DNA from: Chitinophagaceae bacterium
Lineage (GTDB): Bacteria > Bacteroidota > Bacteroidia > Chitinophagales > Chitinophagaceae
Direction: 5' to 3'
DNA: 64,000 nt
Assembly: GCA_020403455.1 (NCBI GenBank)
Contig: JADBXP010000002.1
Coordinates: forward strand, 1-64,000
A program made the translations under genes and the position numbers. Shown piece after piece: positions 52,182-64,000 of the stretch (positions are counted from its first letter, which is position 1; the number at the start of each line of letters is the position of its first letter). The notes under the pieces were generated by a model. The model had not been told where the DNA came from and did no database searches. It was given only the letters and a program-made list of their open reading frames with translations.

Positions 52182-53747
52182 ATGGACCCTATGATATTAT
52201 TGATCATCACAGGAGCTGTTGCCCTTATTCTGGGCCTGGCTGCCGGTTGGTTGATCTTCTCTAAAAACACTAAAAAGCGCACCGAAGAAGCCGAAGAACT
52301 GGCAGAAAAAATAGTCAAAGAAGCCGAATTAAGGGCTGAAACCATCAAGAAGGAAAAACAGCTGGAAGCCAAAGAGAAGTTTGTTCAGCTGAAATCCGAG
52401 TACGACCGGGATGTGATGGAGCGCAACCGCAAGATTAGTGAAGCTGAGAACCGCATTAAGCAGAAAGAGCAATCAGTTTCGCAGAAGGAATCTTCTTTGG
52501 ATAAGCAATCCAAGGAGATGGATGCTATCAAAGAAAACTTGAACAGACAGATCGAGGTAGTTAACAACAAGCGCGCTGAGTTGGAGAAACACCAGGAAGA
52601 GCACATTCGCCGGCTCGAGAAGGTGGCCGGTTTGAGTGCTGAAGATGCGCGCAACCAGTTGGTAGAAAGCCTGAAGGAAGAAGCCAGATCCAGGGCGTTG
52701 TCTTTGCAGCAGGAAATCATTGAGGAGGCCCGCGTGAAGGCCAATAAAGAGGCCCGCAAGATTGTGATACAATCTATTCAGCGCACTGCGGCGGAAGTAA
52801 CCATTGAAAATACAGTAACAGTTTTCAATCTGGAATCAGACGAAATCAAGGGTCAGATCATTGGTCGGGAGGGAAGAAATATCAGGGCCATCGAGGCAGC
52901 CACCGGAGTTGATCTGATTGTTGATGATACCCCGGAAGCCATAGTTTTATCTTCTTTTGATCCGCTTCGTCGTGAGGTGGCCAGGTTAAGTTTACAACGG
53001 TTGGTTTCTGATGGTCGTATTCACCCGGCTCGAATTGAAGAGGTGGTGGAAAAAACCCGTCGCCAGTTGGAAGAACAGATCATTGACATTGGCGAGCGTG
53101 CCGTTATAGAGATGGGCATTCATGGCCTCCACAAGGAATTGGTGCGCATGGTAGGAAAGATGCGTTTTCGTTCTTCTTATGGTCAGAACCTGCTGATGCA
53201 CAGCCGGGAAACAGCCAATCTCTGTGCCATCATGGCTGCCGAGTTGGGAATGAACCCTAAGTTGGCCAAGCGTGCCGGTTTGTTGCACGATATAGGTAAG
53301 GTACCCGATGAAGAAACTGAATTGACCCATGCATTGCTGGGTGCCAAGTTGGCCGAGAAGTACGGTGAAAATCCGGCTGTGGTGAATGCCATTGGTGCCC
53401 ACCACGATGAAATGGAAATGCAGTATGTCATTTCCCCGATTATTCAGGCCTGTGATGCCATCAGCGGAGCCCGTCCGGGCGCCCGCAGGGAGATCATGCA
53501 GCAATACATTCAGCGGATCAAGGACCTTGAAAACCTGGCTGTTTCTTATCAGGGTGTGGAGAAGGCATATGCCATCCAGGCCGGTCGGGAACTTAGGGTT
53601 ATTGTTGAGGCCGATAAGGTTTCAGATACCGAAAGCGATAAGCTGAGCTTTGAAATAGCCCAAAAAATCCAGACCGAAATGACATATCCCGGCCAAATCA
53701 AGGTGACAGTTATTAGGGAGAAAAGGGCTGTCAATGTAGCCAGGTAA
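52182..53747 (+). CDS. rny: Ribonuclease Y
   Basis: A membrane-anchored endoribonuclease that starts mRNA turnover. The 521 residues have an N-terminal helix ([23 protein letters not shown]), a charged coiled coil of about 140 residues, a KH domain ([33 protein letters not shown]) and an HD domain ([31 protein letters not shown]) with the HD pair intact. A C-terminal domain ends RAVNVAR. Length and order match the family. The leader from the -7 box is about 75 nt. Confidence 0.94.
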   Translation: MDPMILLIITGAVALILGLAAGWLIFSKNTKKRTEEAEELAEKIVKEAELRAETIKKEKQLEAKEKFVQLKSEYDRDVMERNRKISEAENRIKQKEQSVSQKESSLDKQSKEMDAIKENLNRQIEVVNNKRAELEKHQEEHIRRLEKVAGLSAEDARNQLVESLKEEARSRALSLQQEIIEEARVKANKEARKIVIQSIQRTAAEVTIENTVTVFNLESDEIKGQIIGREGRNIRAIEAATGVDLIVDDTPEAIVLSSFDPLRREVARLSLQRLVSDGRIHPARIEEVVEKTRRQLEEQIIDIGERAVIEMGIHGLHKELVRMVGKMRFRSSYGQNLLMHSRETANLCAIMAAELGMNPKLAKRAGLLHDIGKVPDEETELTHALLGAKLAEKYGENPAVVNAIGAHHDEMEMQYVISPIIQACDAISGARPGARREIMQQYIQRIKDLENLAVSYQGVEKAYAIQAGRELRVIVEADKVSDTESDKLSFEIAQKIQTEMTYPGQIKVTVIREKRAVNVAR

Positions 53748-53788
53748 AAAATTATCCGTTAAAATGACCCCAGTGAAGGTTTTTTACC

Positions 53789-53796
53789 TACCTTTG
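53789..53796 (+). promoter_or_regulatory. Candidate -7 box TACCTTTG before rplS
   Basis: Exact TAnnTTTG match 22 bp before the rplS ATG; no TTG at the standard distance. Confidence 0.4.
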
Positions 53797-53818
53797 CCGT
53801 CCTCAAAAACGAAGTTTT

Positions 53819-54169
53819 ATGAACGCAGCCGTTCAATTTGTACACGACCAGCTGACTACTAAAAAGCAGCATCCCGCCTTCAAAGCAGGTGATAATATCA
53901 CTGTGAACTACAAAATTATCGAGGGTGGTAAAGAACGTATCCAGAGCTTTCGCGGTGACGTGATCAAGCAACAGGGAACTGGAGCAACCGCCTCCTTTAC
54001 TGTGCGGAAGATCTCCGATGGAGTAGGTGTTGAGCGTCTGTTCCCGATTCACTCACCCAATATTGAGTCTATCCAGTTGAATAAGTCCGGTAAAGTACGT
54101 CGTGCCAAGCTGTACTACCTCCGTGAGCGCAGTGGTAAGAGTGCACGTATTCGTGAGAAAAGATTTTAA
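53819..54169 (+). CDS. rplS: 50S ribosomal protein L19
   Basis: The 116-residue protein matches the L19 length and sequence pattern: [29 protein letters not shown], then [29 protein letters not shown] and [24 protein letters not shown]. It lies at the interface of the two ribosomal subunits. A perfect terminator follows 31 bp later, so it is a single-gene unit in this window. Confidence 0.97.
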   Translation: MNAAVQFVHDQLTTKKQHPAFKAGDNITVNYKIIEGGKERIQSFRGDVIKQQGTGATASFTVRKISDGVGVERLFPIHSPNIESIQLNKSGKVRRAKLYYLRERSGKSARIREKRF

Positions 54170-54200
54170 TTGGTTCTCAGGAGCTAAGAAATATTTGAAA

Positions 54201-54225
54201 GGCAGCCCTACGGCTGCCTTTTTTT
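54201..54225 (+). terminator. Rho-independent terminator of rplS
   Basis: Perfect GGCAGCC / GGCTGCC stem around a CTAC loop, followed by T7. Confidence 0.93.
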
Positions 54226-54271
54226 ATGCCTCCTATCATAAATCTTATTTACTGCCCTGTCAGTTTTTTTG

Positions 54272-54279
54272 TAACTTTG
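54272..54279 (+). promoter_or_regulatory. Candidate -7 box TAACTTTG before tatA
   Basis: Exact TAnnTTTG match 18 bp before the tatA ATG, directly after the rplS terminator. That placement supports an independent promoter. Confidence 0.45.
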
Positions 54280-54297
54280 TCTGCTAAATTCATTTTT

Positions 54298-54492
54298 ATG
54301 GGAAACTTTGGATTTCAGGAAATGTTGTTCATTGGTTTGGTAATCCTGCTTTTTTTCGGGGGCAAAAAAATTCCTGAATTAATGCGTGGATTGGGTAAGG
54401 GAATACGTGAGTTCAATGATGCCAAGAACAATGTTAAGCGTGAGATTGAAGACGGTATCAAAGAAAAAGACAATTCTACTACCGGCGCATAA
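54298..54492 (+). CDS. tatA: Twin-arginine translocase subunit TatA/E
   Basis: A 64-residue membrane protein with the TatA plan: a short periplasmic head ([12 protein letters not shown]), one helix (LVILLFFGG), [20 protein letters not shown] as hinge and amphipathic helix, and a charged tail. It forms the pore of Sec-independent export of folded proteins. ATG 54298 is the family start; the longer frame upstream covers the promoter. tatC is not in the window. gatA begins 24 bp downstream. Confidence 0.92.
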   Translation: MGNFGFQEMLFIGLVILLFFGGKKIPELMRGLGKGIREFNDAKNNVKREIEDGIKEKDNSTTGA

Positions 54493-54516
54493 TTGCACCA
54501 CAATTAATCATAGCCT

Positions 54517-55968
54517 TTGTTTCCGATAAGTGCAATCAAAGACTATCACAGTGCGCTGCAATCTGCGGCCATTAGTTGCACTGAAACCGTACAGCATTAT
54601 CTGGCTGTAATCCGCGACAACAAACACCTGAACGTATTTCTGGAAGTTTTTGAAGACGAGTCCCTCGCGCGTGCGGCAGCGCTCGATCTGGCGAGGAAAA
54701 ATGGAGAGCCGTTGGCTCCACTCCATGGTGTTGTCGTGGGTATCAAAGATGTTCTCTGTTATCAGGGTCACCGGGTATCGGCAGCATCCCATATGCTTGA
54801 AGATTATGTAGCCATCTACAATGCTACAGCCATCCAGAAATTACTCGATGCGGGAGCCATCATCATTGGCAGGCAAAACTGCGATGAGTTTGCCATGGGC
54901 AGCAGCAATGAGAATTCTGCCTTTGGTCCTGTTAGAAATTTTATCGATCCCACTCGTGTGCCGGGAGGGTCTTCCGGAGGTTCAGCCGTTGCAGTACAGG
55001 CCGGGATGTGCATGGTCAGTCTTGGTTCCGATACCGGCGGATCGGTACGTCAGCCAGCTGATTTTTGCGGTATCATCGGATTAAAACCTACCTATGGAAG
55101 GATATCTCGTTACGGATTGATTGCGTATGCTTCCTCCTTTGATCAGATAGGTATTTTTGCTCGCAACATCAACGATGTGGCACTGGTGCTGGAAGTGATC
55201 GCAGGCACAGATGAATTTGATAGCACTGTGTCTGATCTGCCCGTTCCATCTTATTCCCATGAGTTGATGGGCGGTGCCCGGACAGGTAAGCTCGCTTATA
55301 TTCGACAGGCACTGGAGCACCCTTCTTTGGATCCGGCCATTCGCAGCTCCCTGTTTTCCTTTTTTGACCTACTTCGTTCTGAGGGCTATCAGGTAGATGC
55401 TGTAGACATGGAGTGGCTTGACGAAATTGTACCTGCCTATTATGTACTAACAACTGCGGAAGCATCCAGTAATCTTTCCCGCTATGATGGGGTAAGATAT
55501 GGATTTCGGGCACCGGGAGATTTAACAAGTCCCGGAGAACTGTATACCCTGACCCGATCCCGGGGATTTGGTAAAGAAGTACAACGCCGTATTCTGCTGG
55601 GTAATTTTGTCTTGAGTGCGGGTTATTTCGACGCTTACTTTACCAAGGCACAACAAGTTCGACGGTTGTTGTCGGATGCCTTTCAGGACATATTTTTGAA
55701 TTATTCAGGTCTATTAATGCCTACAGTTCCTTCCCCCGCCTTCCGGCTGGGGGAAAAAACGACCGATCCCATAGAAATGTATCTGGGTGATATTTATACA
55801 GTTTTGGCCAATCTGGTGGGCTCCCCGGCTATCTCCCTCCCTTTGTTTCAGCACCCCTCCGGACTCCCCTTTGGGCTCCAGGTGATGTCGGCCCGTTTTA
55901 ATGAAGTATCTTTGCTGCGCCTTTCCGACCGTTTCCTGCAACTCGCAGGGAAGTCCGCTGGTGCGTAG
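54517..55968 (+). CDS. gatA: Asp/Glu-tRNA amidotransferase subunit A, TTG start
   Basis: Glutaminase subunit of the GatCAB transamidosome that makes Gln-tRNA (and Asn-tRNA) from mischarged precursors. The 483 residues carry the amidase triad: Lys77 (GVVVGIKDVL), cis-Ser152 (GGSSGGSAVAV) and nucleophile Ser176 (GSDTGGSVRQPA). These lie two residues short of the positions I recall for Staphylococcus GatA. A stop codon lies two codons upstream of TTG 54517 and the first in-frame ATG is inside the conserved part. The start must therefore be TTG, and the family N-terminus (ISAIKDYHSAL) fits. gatB and gatC are not in the window. Confidence 0.93.
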   Translation: MFPISAIKDYHSALQSAAISCTETVQHYLAVIRDNKHLNVFLEVFEDESLARAAALDLARKNGEPLAPLHGVVVGIKDVLCYQGHRVSAASHMLEDYVAIYNATAIQKLLDAGAIIIGRQNCDEFAMGSSNENSAFGPVRNFIDPTRVPGGSSGGSAVAVQAGMCMVSLGSDTGGSVRQPADFCGIIGLKPTYGRISRYGLIAYASSFDQIGIFARNINDVALVLEVIAGTDEFDSTVSDLPVPSYSHELMGGARTGKLAYIRQALEHPSLDPAIRSSLFSFFDLLRSEGYQVDAVDMEWLDEIVPAYYVLTTAEASSNLSRYDGVRYGFRAPGDLTSPGELYTLTRSRGFGKEVQRRILLGNFVLSAGYFDAYFTKAQQVRRLLSDAFQDIFLNYSGLLMPTVPSPAFRLGEKTTDPIEMYLGDIYTVLANLVGSPAISLPLFQHPSGLPFGLQVMSARFNEVSLLRLSDRFLQLAGKSAGA

Positions 55969-56019
55969 TTTGGCACGAAAATTGGACTTTGGGGGCGAAA
56001 AGCACAAAAATTCAAGGTT

Positions 56020-57066
56020 ATGGAATGGCCATCCTGGCGCATGAATACCCCAATTGCCCTCTCCAAGGGCCTCCTGATTGCCTTTGCGCTCATAGCCGGC
56101 AGTTGGGCAGGTAAGTCATGGATGAACCCAGAGGGAACAGCAGGTATCCCATCTGATACCGGGAAAGTAGCTAAAATTGGTTTTGAAAGTCTGTTCATTG
56201 GTTCCAAATACGATCCTTCTGTGCCCTATGAATCTCAATTGAATCCCCGTGCGGTTTCTTTTGTACAGGAATACATTCGCAAGCAGGGAAAGGAGCTAGA
56301 AAAAATGAAGTTCTGGGGCAAGCCCTATTTTGATCTATATGACAATATTTTGAGTTCTTATGGGCTTCCCAGGGAAATGAAATACCTCAGTGTTATCGAG
56401 AGTCACCTGACACCGGGATTGGTATCCTGGGCCGGTGCGGTGGGTCCCTGGCAGTTGATGGAATATGAAGCAAAGAGATTCGGACTCAAAACCGGACCAA
56501 AAGATGAGCGCATGGATTTTTACAAAAGTACCCATGCAGCAGCTCGATTGATGAAGGAATTGTATGGGGAGTTTGGGGACTGGTTGTTAGTAGTGGCAGC
56601 ATACAACGGGGGGCCGGGCAGGGTTCGACAGGCCATCCGTAAGTCTGGCAGCCGTGATTTCTGGAATTTGCAATATCATTTACCGGAGGAAACCCGCAAC
56701 CACGTGAAAAAATTCATAGGGACACATTACATTTTTGAAGGAACAGGCGGAGTCACTACGATGACTGCCGCAGAAATGGAACAACAAAAAGCCAGCAAGC
56801 CTCCTTCCGACATTGCTGACACGCATGAACAAGTACCGGTGACAGGCAGGTTTTTATCTTCTGTTGTTGCCGCTTCCCTGGGTATTGAGCTGAAGGCATT
56901 TCTCGCAGTTAATCCGGGATTTGATCAGCAACTCGCGGCGGGTAAAACCTATTGGATGAATCTGCCTGTTGGTTTGGGAAAAAAGGAGTTATTCGAATCA
57001 AAAAAACCAGAGCTGTTGCTCACTTCTCTTCAGACTTTGCTGGCTGGTCAGGAACTCATGAAGTAG
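56020..57066 (+). CDS. Lytic transglycosylase (MltD/Slt-type GH23)
   Basis: Cleaves the glycan strands of peptidoglycan with anhydro-muramic ends. The 348 residues have an N-terminal anchor or signal (about 12-30), a linker, then the GH23 domain. That domain contains YLSVIESHLTPGLVSWAGAVGPWQLMEYEAKRFGLK with catalytic Glu127 in the ES motif, YKSTHAAARLMKELYGEFGDWLLVVAAYNGGPGRVRQAI and YLPEETRNHVKKFIGTHYI-like end pieces. The last 80 residues resemble a LysM-poor tail (ASLGIELKAFLAVNPGFDQQLAAGKTYWMNLP), perhaps a decayed LysM unit. It starts 52 bp after gatA. Confidence 0.87.
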   Translation: MEWPSWRMNTPIALSKGLLIAFALIAGSWAGKSWMNPEGTAGIPSDTGKVAKIGFESLFIGSKYDPSVPYESQLNPRAVSFVQEYIRKQGKELEKMKFWGKPYFDLYDNILSSYGLPREMKYLSVIESHLTPGLVSWAGAVGPWQLMEYEAKRFGLKTGPKDERMDFYKSTHAAARLMKELYGEFGDWLLVVAAYNGGPGRVRQAIRKSGSRDFWNLQYHLPEETRNHVKKFIGTHYIFEGTGGVTTMTAAEMEQQKASKPPSDIADTHEQVPVTGRFLSSVVAASLGIELKAFLAVNPGFDQQLAAGKTYWMNLPVGLGKKELFESKKPELLLTSLQTLLAGQELMK

Positions 57067-57071
57067 GTTGT

Positions 57072-58361
57072 TTACTTTTTCCAAAGGGACTGAATAGCCC
57101 CGGCTTTTACCTGACATTCATCCCATTCCTGTTTTGGATCACTATTGGCAGTAATTCCACCACCCACATGGTAACTGAGGTATTCCTGGGAGGATAGATA
57201 CACCAGACTCCTGATCACCACATTCCAGTCAAAATCTTTTTGAGGGGTGATATACCCTATACTGCCAGAGTAAATCCCCCGGGGCTCAACTTCATATTCC
57301 TCTATCAATTCCATTACTTTCTTTTTAGGGGCCCCTGTCATACTGCCCATTGGGAAAGTTGCTTTCAAAACATCCAGCAGCTTGGTGCCGGGTAACAATT
57401 CGCCTTCCACTGTCGATATCAGTTGATGAACCTGTGGAAAACTGTGTAGTCCTAATAATTCAGTAACGCGCACAGTCCCTTCCCGACAGATTCGGCTTAA
57501 ATCATTGCGAACCAGATCAACTACCATGATATTTTCACTCTGGTTTTTGGTGTCGTTCAGCAAGGTTTTTTGAAGAATCTCGTCTTGTTCCCGGTTGGTA
57601 GTATTGCGTCGAATGGTGCCTTTGATGGGTTGCGACCTTATCTGATTGCCTTTTTTTTGCAAGAATCGTTCCGGACTGGCGCAGAGAACATAGTTGCCAT
57701 CGTTTTTATAAAAGCAGGAAAAAGGGTTGGGAGATATCTCCATCAGTTGGACATACGTATTTAAGGCAGGAATGGTTATCGGGACTGCAAAATACTCCTG
57801 ACAAAAATTTATTTCATAACAGTCTCCCCGGCGAATATGGTCTAACAGCGTTTCCACCTTTTTTATATACATGTCAGGTTCCAGTTCAGCACTAAATTGA
57901 ACAGGAGGCAGTGGTTGATGGAGAGGGGCTACATCTATTTGGCGAATGCTGTTCCAGATAGTTTCTGCTGAGGGTTCCAGGGTAGAAATGATCAGTCGGT
58001 TACCGATGATTTCAATGACGGTTACCGGACAAAACAGGAGTGTTCCGGCAAAACTTCCATCGGGCATGATGGGTTGGGGCAATCCATAATAGGAATGAAA
58101 AGAATGGTAACTGAAATGGCCGAAAAGCCAGTCATTGCATTTTTCTGCTTCTTCCAGTAAATTACCCGGGTCGCCCTCTGCTAAAAAAATTTGGTTAACT
58201 CCTGCGGCTGCCAGACAGCGAGGTTCTTCTCCGGTGTTACTGTAGTGATGGCTATCGAGAAAACAACAATATGAGTGCTGGTCGCACCAAAGCAATATCT
58301 GTTGCTTCAGCATCGACAAGTCTTGATCAGCTGTAAATTCTTGTGTGCACCTTGACTTCAC
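57072..58361 (-). CDS. pabB: Aminodeoxychorismate synthase component I
   Basis: Turns chorismate into 4-amino-4-deoxychorismate for folate. The 429-residue reading starts at GTG 58361; ATG 58313 (MLKQQILLW, 413 residues) is the alternative. The longer one is kept because relatives, as I recall them, carry a short head before LKQQxLxW. The chorismate-binding domain shows GDCYEINFCQEY and SPERFL, and PIKGT with Lys247. That lysine marks PabB as opposed to the Ala of TrpE. VVDLVRNDLSRIC, VHQLISTVEGEL and PMGSMTGAPKKKVMELIEEYE follow. The acidic protein gene ends 15 bp upstream. pabA is not adjacent. Confidence 0.9.
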   Translation of the reverse strand: MKSRCTQEFTADQDLSMLKQQILLWCDQHSYCCFLDSHHYSNTGEEPRCLAAAGVNQIFLAEGDPGNLLEEAEKCNDWLFGHFSYHSFHSYYGLPQPIMPDGSFAGTLLFCPVTVIEIIGNRLIISTLEPSAETIWNSIRQIDVAPLHQPLPPVQFSAELEPDMYIKKVETLLDHIRRGDCYEINFCQEYFAVPITIPALNTYVQLMEISPNPFSCFYKNDGNYVLCASPERFLQKKGNQIRSQPIKGTIRRNTTNREQDEILQKTLLNDTKNQSENIMVVDLVRNDLSRICREGTVRVTELLGLHSFPQVHQLISTVEGELLPGTKLLDVLKATFPMGSMTGAPKKKVMELIEEYEVEPRGIYSGSIGYITPQKDFDWNVVIRSLVYLSSQEYLSYHVGGGITANSDPKQEWDECQVKAGAIQSLWKK

Positions 58362-58376
58362 TATGGATCGACGCTT

Positions 58377-58814
58377 TTAGAAATCGTCATCATCATCATC
58401 GAATCCTCCTCCTTTCTCATCTCCGAAAAGGCCGAATTCTTTGAAATCTTCGTCGAGTTTAAAGTCATCATCGTCATCCCCTTTGCGTTTGCCACCGCCT
58501 GATTTGCCACCGCCTTTTCCTTTGGGAATGTCGAATTCATCAAAATCAGGATCCCAGCTTTCTTCTTCATCAGCTTTTTCCCAATCATCGTTTTCCTCAA
58601 CGTCTTCGTCTTCATCATCTTCTTCTTTAGCTGAAGCTGATTTACGCGCATTGCTTTTACCGGGCTTCACTGATTCTTCATCATCGAAGTCATCCTCCTC
58701 ATCTTCCTCTGTTTGTTTTTTAGATTTAGAGGAAGGCTTGGGGGAAGCCGGAGAATCCTTTGCGGATTTTTTAGGGGTAGAGGATTTTGGATCCTTATCA
58801 AATTTGGCTGCCAT
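58377..58814 (-). CDS. Acidic low-complexity protein
   Basis: A 145-residue, strongly biased protein: a Lys/Ser/Pro-rich basic first third (KFDKDPKSSTPKKSAKDSP), then blocks of Asp and Glu (EEDEEDDFDDEES; EEDDEDEDVEENDDWE), a Gly/Lys patch (KGKGGGKSGGGKRKGDDDDD) and a closing FDDDDDDF. No domain is recognised. It is probably disordered and may bind nucleic acid or basic proteins (inference). I recall similar proteins in Chitinophagaceae. The frame is supported by a good ATG, lack of stops and a position between purA and pabB in the same direction. The antisense Ser-rich frame over the same bases is a shadow of the GAT/GAA-rich codons. Confidence 0.75.
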   Translation of the reverse strand: MAAKFDKDPKSSTPKKSAKDSPASPKPSSKSKKQTEEDEEDDFDDEESVKPGKSNARKSASAKEEDDEDEDVEENDDWEKADEEESWDPDFDEFDIPKGKGGGKSGGGKRKGDDDDDFKLDEDFKEFGLFGDEKGGGFDDDDDDF

Positions 58815-58841
58815 ATTTCCAAAAAGATTTGTACCGTAAAA

Positions 58842-58863
58842 TTTGTATTCTATTTAATACAAA
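58842..58863. promoter_or_regulatory. Inverted repeat between purA and the acidic-protein gene
   Basis: TTTGTATT (58842-58849), 6-bp spacer, AATACAAA (58856-58863), perfect 8-bp arms. On the minus strand TTTT follows the hairpin, so it is either a weak AT-rich terminator of purA or an operator for the downstream gene 28 bp away. Confidence 0.45.
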
Positions 58864-58894
58864 CCAAAAATTTTTTCTTTTAAATCCATTTTTT

Positions 58895-62525
<3,631 letters not shown>

Positions 62526-62532
62526 GTAACTA

Positions 62533-62540
62533 CAAATATA
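62533..62540 (-). promoter_or_regulatory. Candidate -7 box TATATTTG before the RelA/SpoT gene
   Basis: Exact TAnnTTTG match on the minus strand, 7 bp before the ATG at 62525; no TTG at the usual distance. The implied leader is only a few bases. Confidence 0.4.
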
Positions 62541-62602
62541 CGAAAAAGCCCCCTGCTTGCCGACAGTTCCAAGGGGTAAAAGCTTCCGTTGGCGAAGTCA
62601 TC

Positions 62603-62631
62603 TTGAAGCTCCGATGAGTTGGTTACCTTTG
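62603..62631 (+). promoter_or_regulatory. Promoter of the second ABC exporter
   Basis: TTG (62603-62605), 18-bp spacer, TACCTTTG (62624-62631). Both elements fit the Bacteroidota consensus. Only five bases separate the -7 box from ATG 62637, so the mRNA would be nearly leaderless. Confidence 0.55.
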
Positions 62632-62636
62632 CCACA

Positions 62637-64000
62637 ATGAGCAGTTCAGCATCTACAGGCGGCACCCTTACCAGGGCACTCTGGAATAAACTTTTTGCAT
62701 TTGTAGTGCCCTACCGTTCTGCCTGGTATATGGCTTTGATTTTGGCAGTGTTGATGGCAGTGTCAGCACCTGTCAGGCCTTATCTCATTCAGGTAACACT
62801 GGATGCTGCTATGGGCAAGGGAATTACATTGCCCTCGTGGTTGCAGCAATTTTTACCAGCTGCCTATCGGCAGGAAATTGTTGCCTTTGTCATCTTCGTT
62901 ACGGCTTTTCAACTCATTTTTATCCTGATAGAAACATCTGTGCGTTTTCTTTTCTCATTTACTACAGCCCGGTTGGGACAATGGGTAGTGAATGATCTCC
63001 GCCAGGCAGTGTACCAGAAAGTAGTTCGCTGGGAATTGCGGCAGTTCGATCGAACACCCATTGGTACGCTCACTACCCGAACCATTAATGATATCGAGAG
63101 CATCAATGATGTATTTTCTGACGGATTGATTCCCATCATAGCAGATCTGCTAACCATAGTGATAACACTGACCACCATGTTGTTCATTAATTGGCAACTG
63201 ACGCTGATCAGTCTGATTCCCTTCCCACTTATGCTGGTGGCTACTTACTTTTTTAAAGAGAGCGTGAACAAAAGTTTTATGCAGGTGCGCAATGCTGTGG
63301 CGCAACTCAATGCTTTTGTTCAGGAACACATCACCGGAATGCATGTAGTTCAGGCATTTGCCGCAGAAGAGAGAGAAATGAAAAAATTCACTGCCATCAA
63401 TGCAGCACATCGAAAAGCCAATATTGAAGCCATTTTTGCCTACTCTGTTTTTTTTCCAGTGGTGGAAGTGGTGCTGGCGCTGAGCACGGGATTGCTGGTC
63501 TGGTGGGTGTCGGGAAAGACAGCTGATGCCGGGTTACTCGTAGCATTTATTTTGTACCTCAACCAGATTTTCAGACCCCTGCGGGTGATTGCTGACAAAT
63601 TCAATGTTATTCAAATGGGCGGCATTGCTGCCGAGCGGGTTTTTAAGGTGCTGGAAAATCCGGATGTTGAGCCCGCAGCAGCGGAAGGGTCCTATCGACC
63701 TGATCAGGTAAAGGGAGCAATCGAGTTCAGACAAGTGAGTTTTGGTTATGAAGAGGGAAGGGATGTATTACAGGACATAAATTTTACGGTGCCTGCCGGA
63801 TCCACAGTCGCTTTGGTAGGTCATACCGGAAGTGGAAAATCCAGCATCATCAGTTTATTGAACCGGCTCTATCCCCTTACCCGAGGGAGTATCTTGTTGG
63901 ATGGGGTCGACATTAATCAATATGATCCGAATATTGTAAGAAAGAACATAGGTGTTGTACTGCAGGATGTATTCTTGTTTTCAGGCTCTGTGGCTGACAA
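62637..64000 (+). CDS. ABC exporter, fused permease and ATPase, cut by the window end
   Basis: An open frame from ATG 62637 runs to the last base (454 codons, no stop), so the C-terminus is missing. The N-terminal domain has a first helix near 30-48, a second near 80-100, and the coupling region IGTLTTRTINDIESINDVFSDGLIPIIADLLT. VQAFAAEEREMKKF and FILYLNQIFRPLRVIADKFNVIQMGGIAAERVFKVLE follow. The ATPase domain begins with AIEFRQVSFGYEEGRDVLQDINF, Walker A GHTGSGKSSIISLLNRLYPL and the Q-loop VLQDVFLFSG; the signature and Walker B lie beyond the edge. It resembles the lipid/drug exporter group and differs clearly from the exporter at 34541. It is divergent from the RelA/SpoT gene. Confidence 0.92.
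   Translation, partial: MSSSASTGGTLTRALWNKLFAFVVPYRSAWYMALILAVLMAVSAPVRPYLIQVTLDAAMGKGITLPSWLQQFLPAAYRQEIVAFVIFVTAFQLIFILIETSVRFLFSFTTARLGQWVVNDLRQAVYQKVVRWELRQFDRTPIGTLTTRTINDIESINDVFSDGLIPIIADLLTIVITLTTMLFINWQLTLISLIPFPLMLVATYFFKESVNKSFMQVRNAVAQLNAFVQEHITGMHVVQAFAAEEREMKKFTAINAAHRKANIEAIFAYSVFFPVVEVVLALSTGLLVWWVSGKTADAGLLVAFILYLNQIFRPLRVIADKFNVIQMGGIAAERVFKVLENPDVEPAAAEGSYRPDQVKGAIEFRQVSFGYEEGRDVLQDINFTVPAGSTVALVGHTGSGKSSIISLLNRLYPLTRGSILLDGVDINQYDPNIVRKNIGVVLQDVFLFSGSVAD

Noticed and set aside
52992..53504. 170-residue frame antisense to rny
   Set aside because: It mirrors the KH/HD region of rny in the opposite strand and shows no family pattern.
57072..58361. Anthranilate synthase component I (TrpE)
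   Set aside because: The PIKGT motif with lysine marks aminodeoxychorismate synthase; TrpE has alanine there.
58441..58839. Ser-rich frame antisense to the acidic protein
   Set aside because: Long Ser runs are the reverse reading of GAT/GAA codons; the sense frame has the better start and position.

Overview
The window is chromosomal DNA of a member of the Bacteroidota, most likely the family Chitinophagaceae. Three things point there: a complete gldK-gldL-gldM-gldN block for the type IX secretion (T9SS) and gliding machine, a T9SS sorting domain on a secreted DUF1501 protein, and many start-proximal TAnnTTTG boxes, which is the -7 element of Bacteroidota sigma factors. Families largely restricted to this phylum (DUF4271 next to a divergent hemD, DUF4783 next to nadC, a sigma factor next to an inner-membrane-anchored barrel protein) agree. 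I see no rRNA, tRNA, CRISPR array, integrase or insertion sequence.

Layout. 1-945 is a non-coding tandem-repeat block of two repeat families that share a boundary; it is followed by a frameshifted remnant of a kinase-like accessory gene (1158-1618). 1621-6623 holds pyrC, two tandem paralogous single-pass membrane proteins with a possible 27-residue microprotein behind them, a propeller protein and a lipoprotein. 6731-15835 holds a flavin monooxygenase/symporter pair, marC, an amino acid permease, a TolC/HlyD efflux pair without its pump, and gpsA. 15841-20954 holds hemW facing away from DUF4271-hemD, then a DsbH/YyaL-type protein. 21131-25926 is gldKLMN, closed by a strong terminator and followed by a possible small RNA. 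26112-30608 runs leftward: sigma factor, barrel protein, lipoprotein, uvrC. 30770-34523 carries the DUF1800/DUF1501 secretion pair and a DUF2721 protein.

From 34541 onward the content is mostly housekeeping: an ABC exporter, an RNase H-like protein, engB, a haem-binding protein, gpmI, DUF4783-nadC-yciH, dnaX, an acetyltransferase-fold protein, an L,D-transpeptidase with rsmE, dnaB, pheT, a coiled-coil protein with zapA, rny, rplS, tatA, gatA, a lytic transglycosylase, pabB, an acidic low-complexity protein, purA, the RelA/SpoT homologue, and a second ABC exporter cut by the window end.

No obviously new defence or biosynthetic system is present. The points most worth a second look are the two-family repeat block, the candidate small RNA behind gldN, dyad-symmetric operator candidates in several intergenic gaps, a set of promoter boxes so close to start codons that the mRNAs would be nearly leaderless, the paired membrane paralogues with their microprotein, and the orphan efflux pair.
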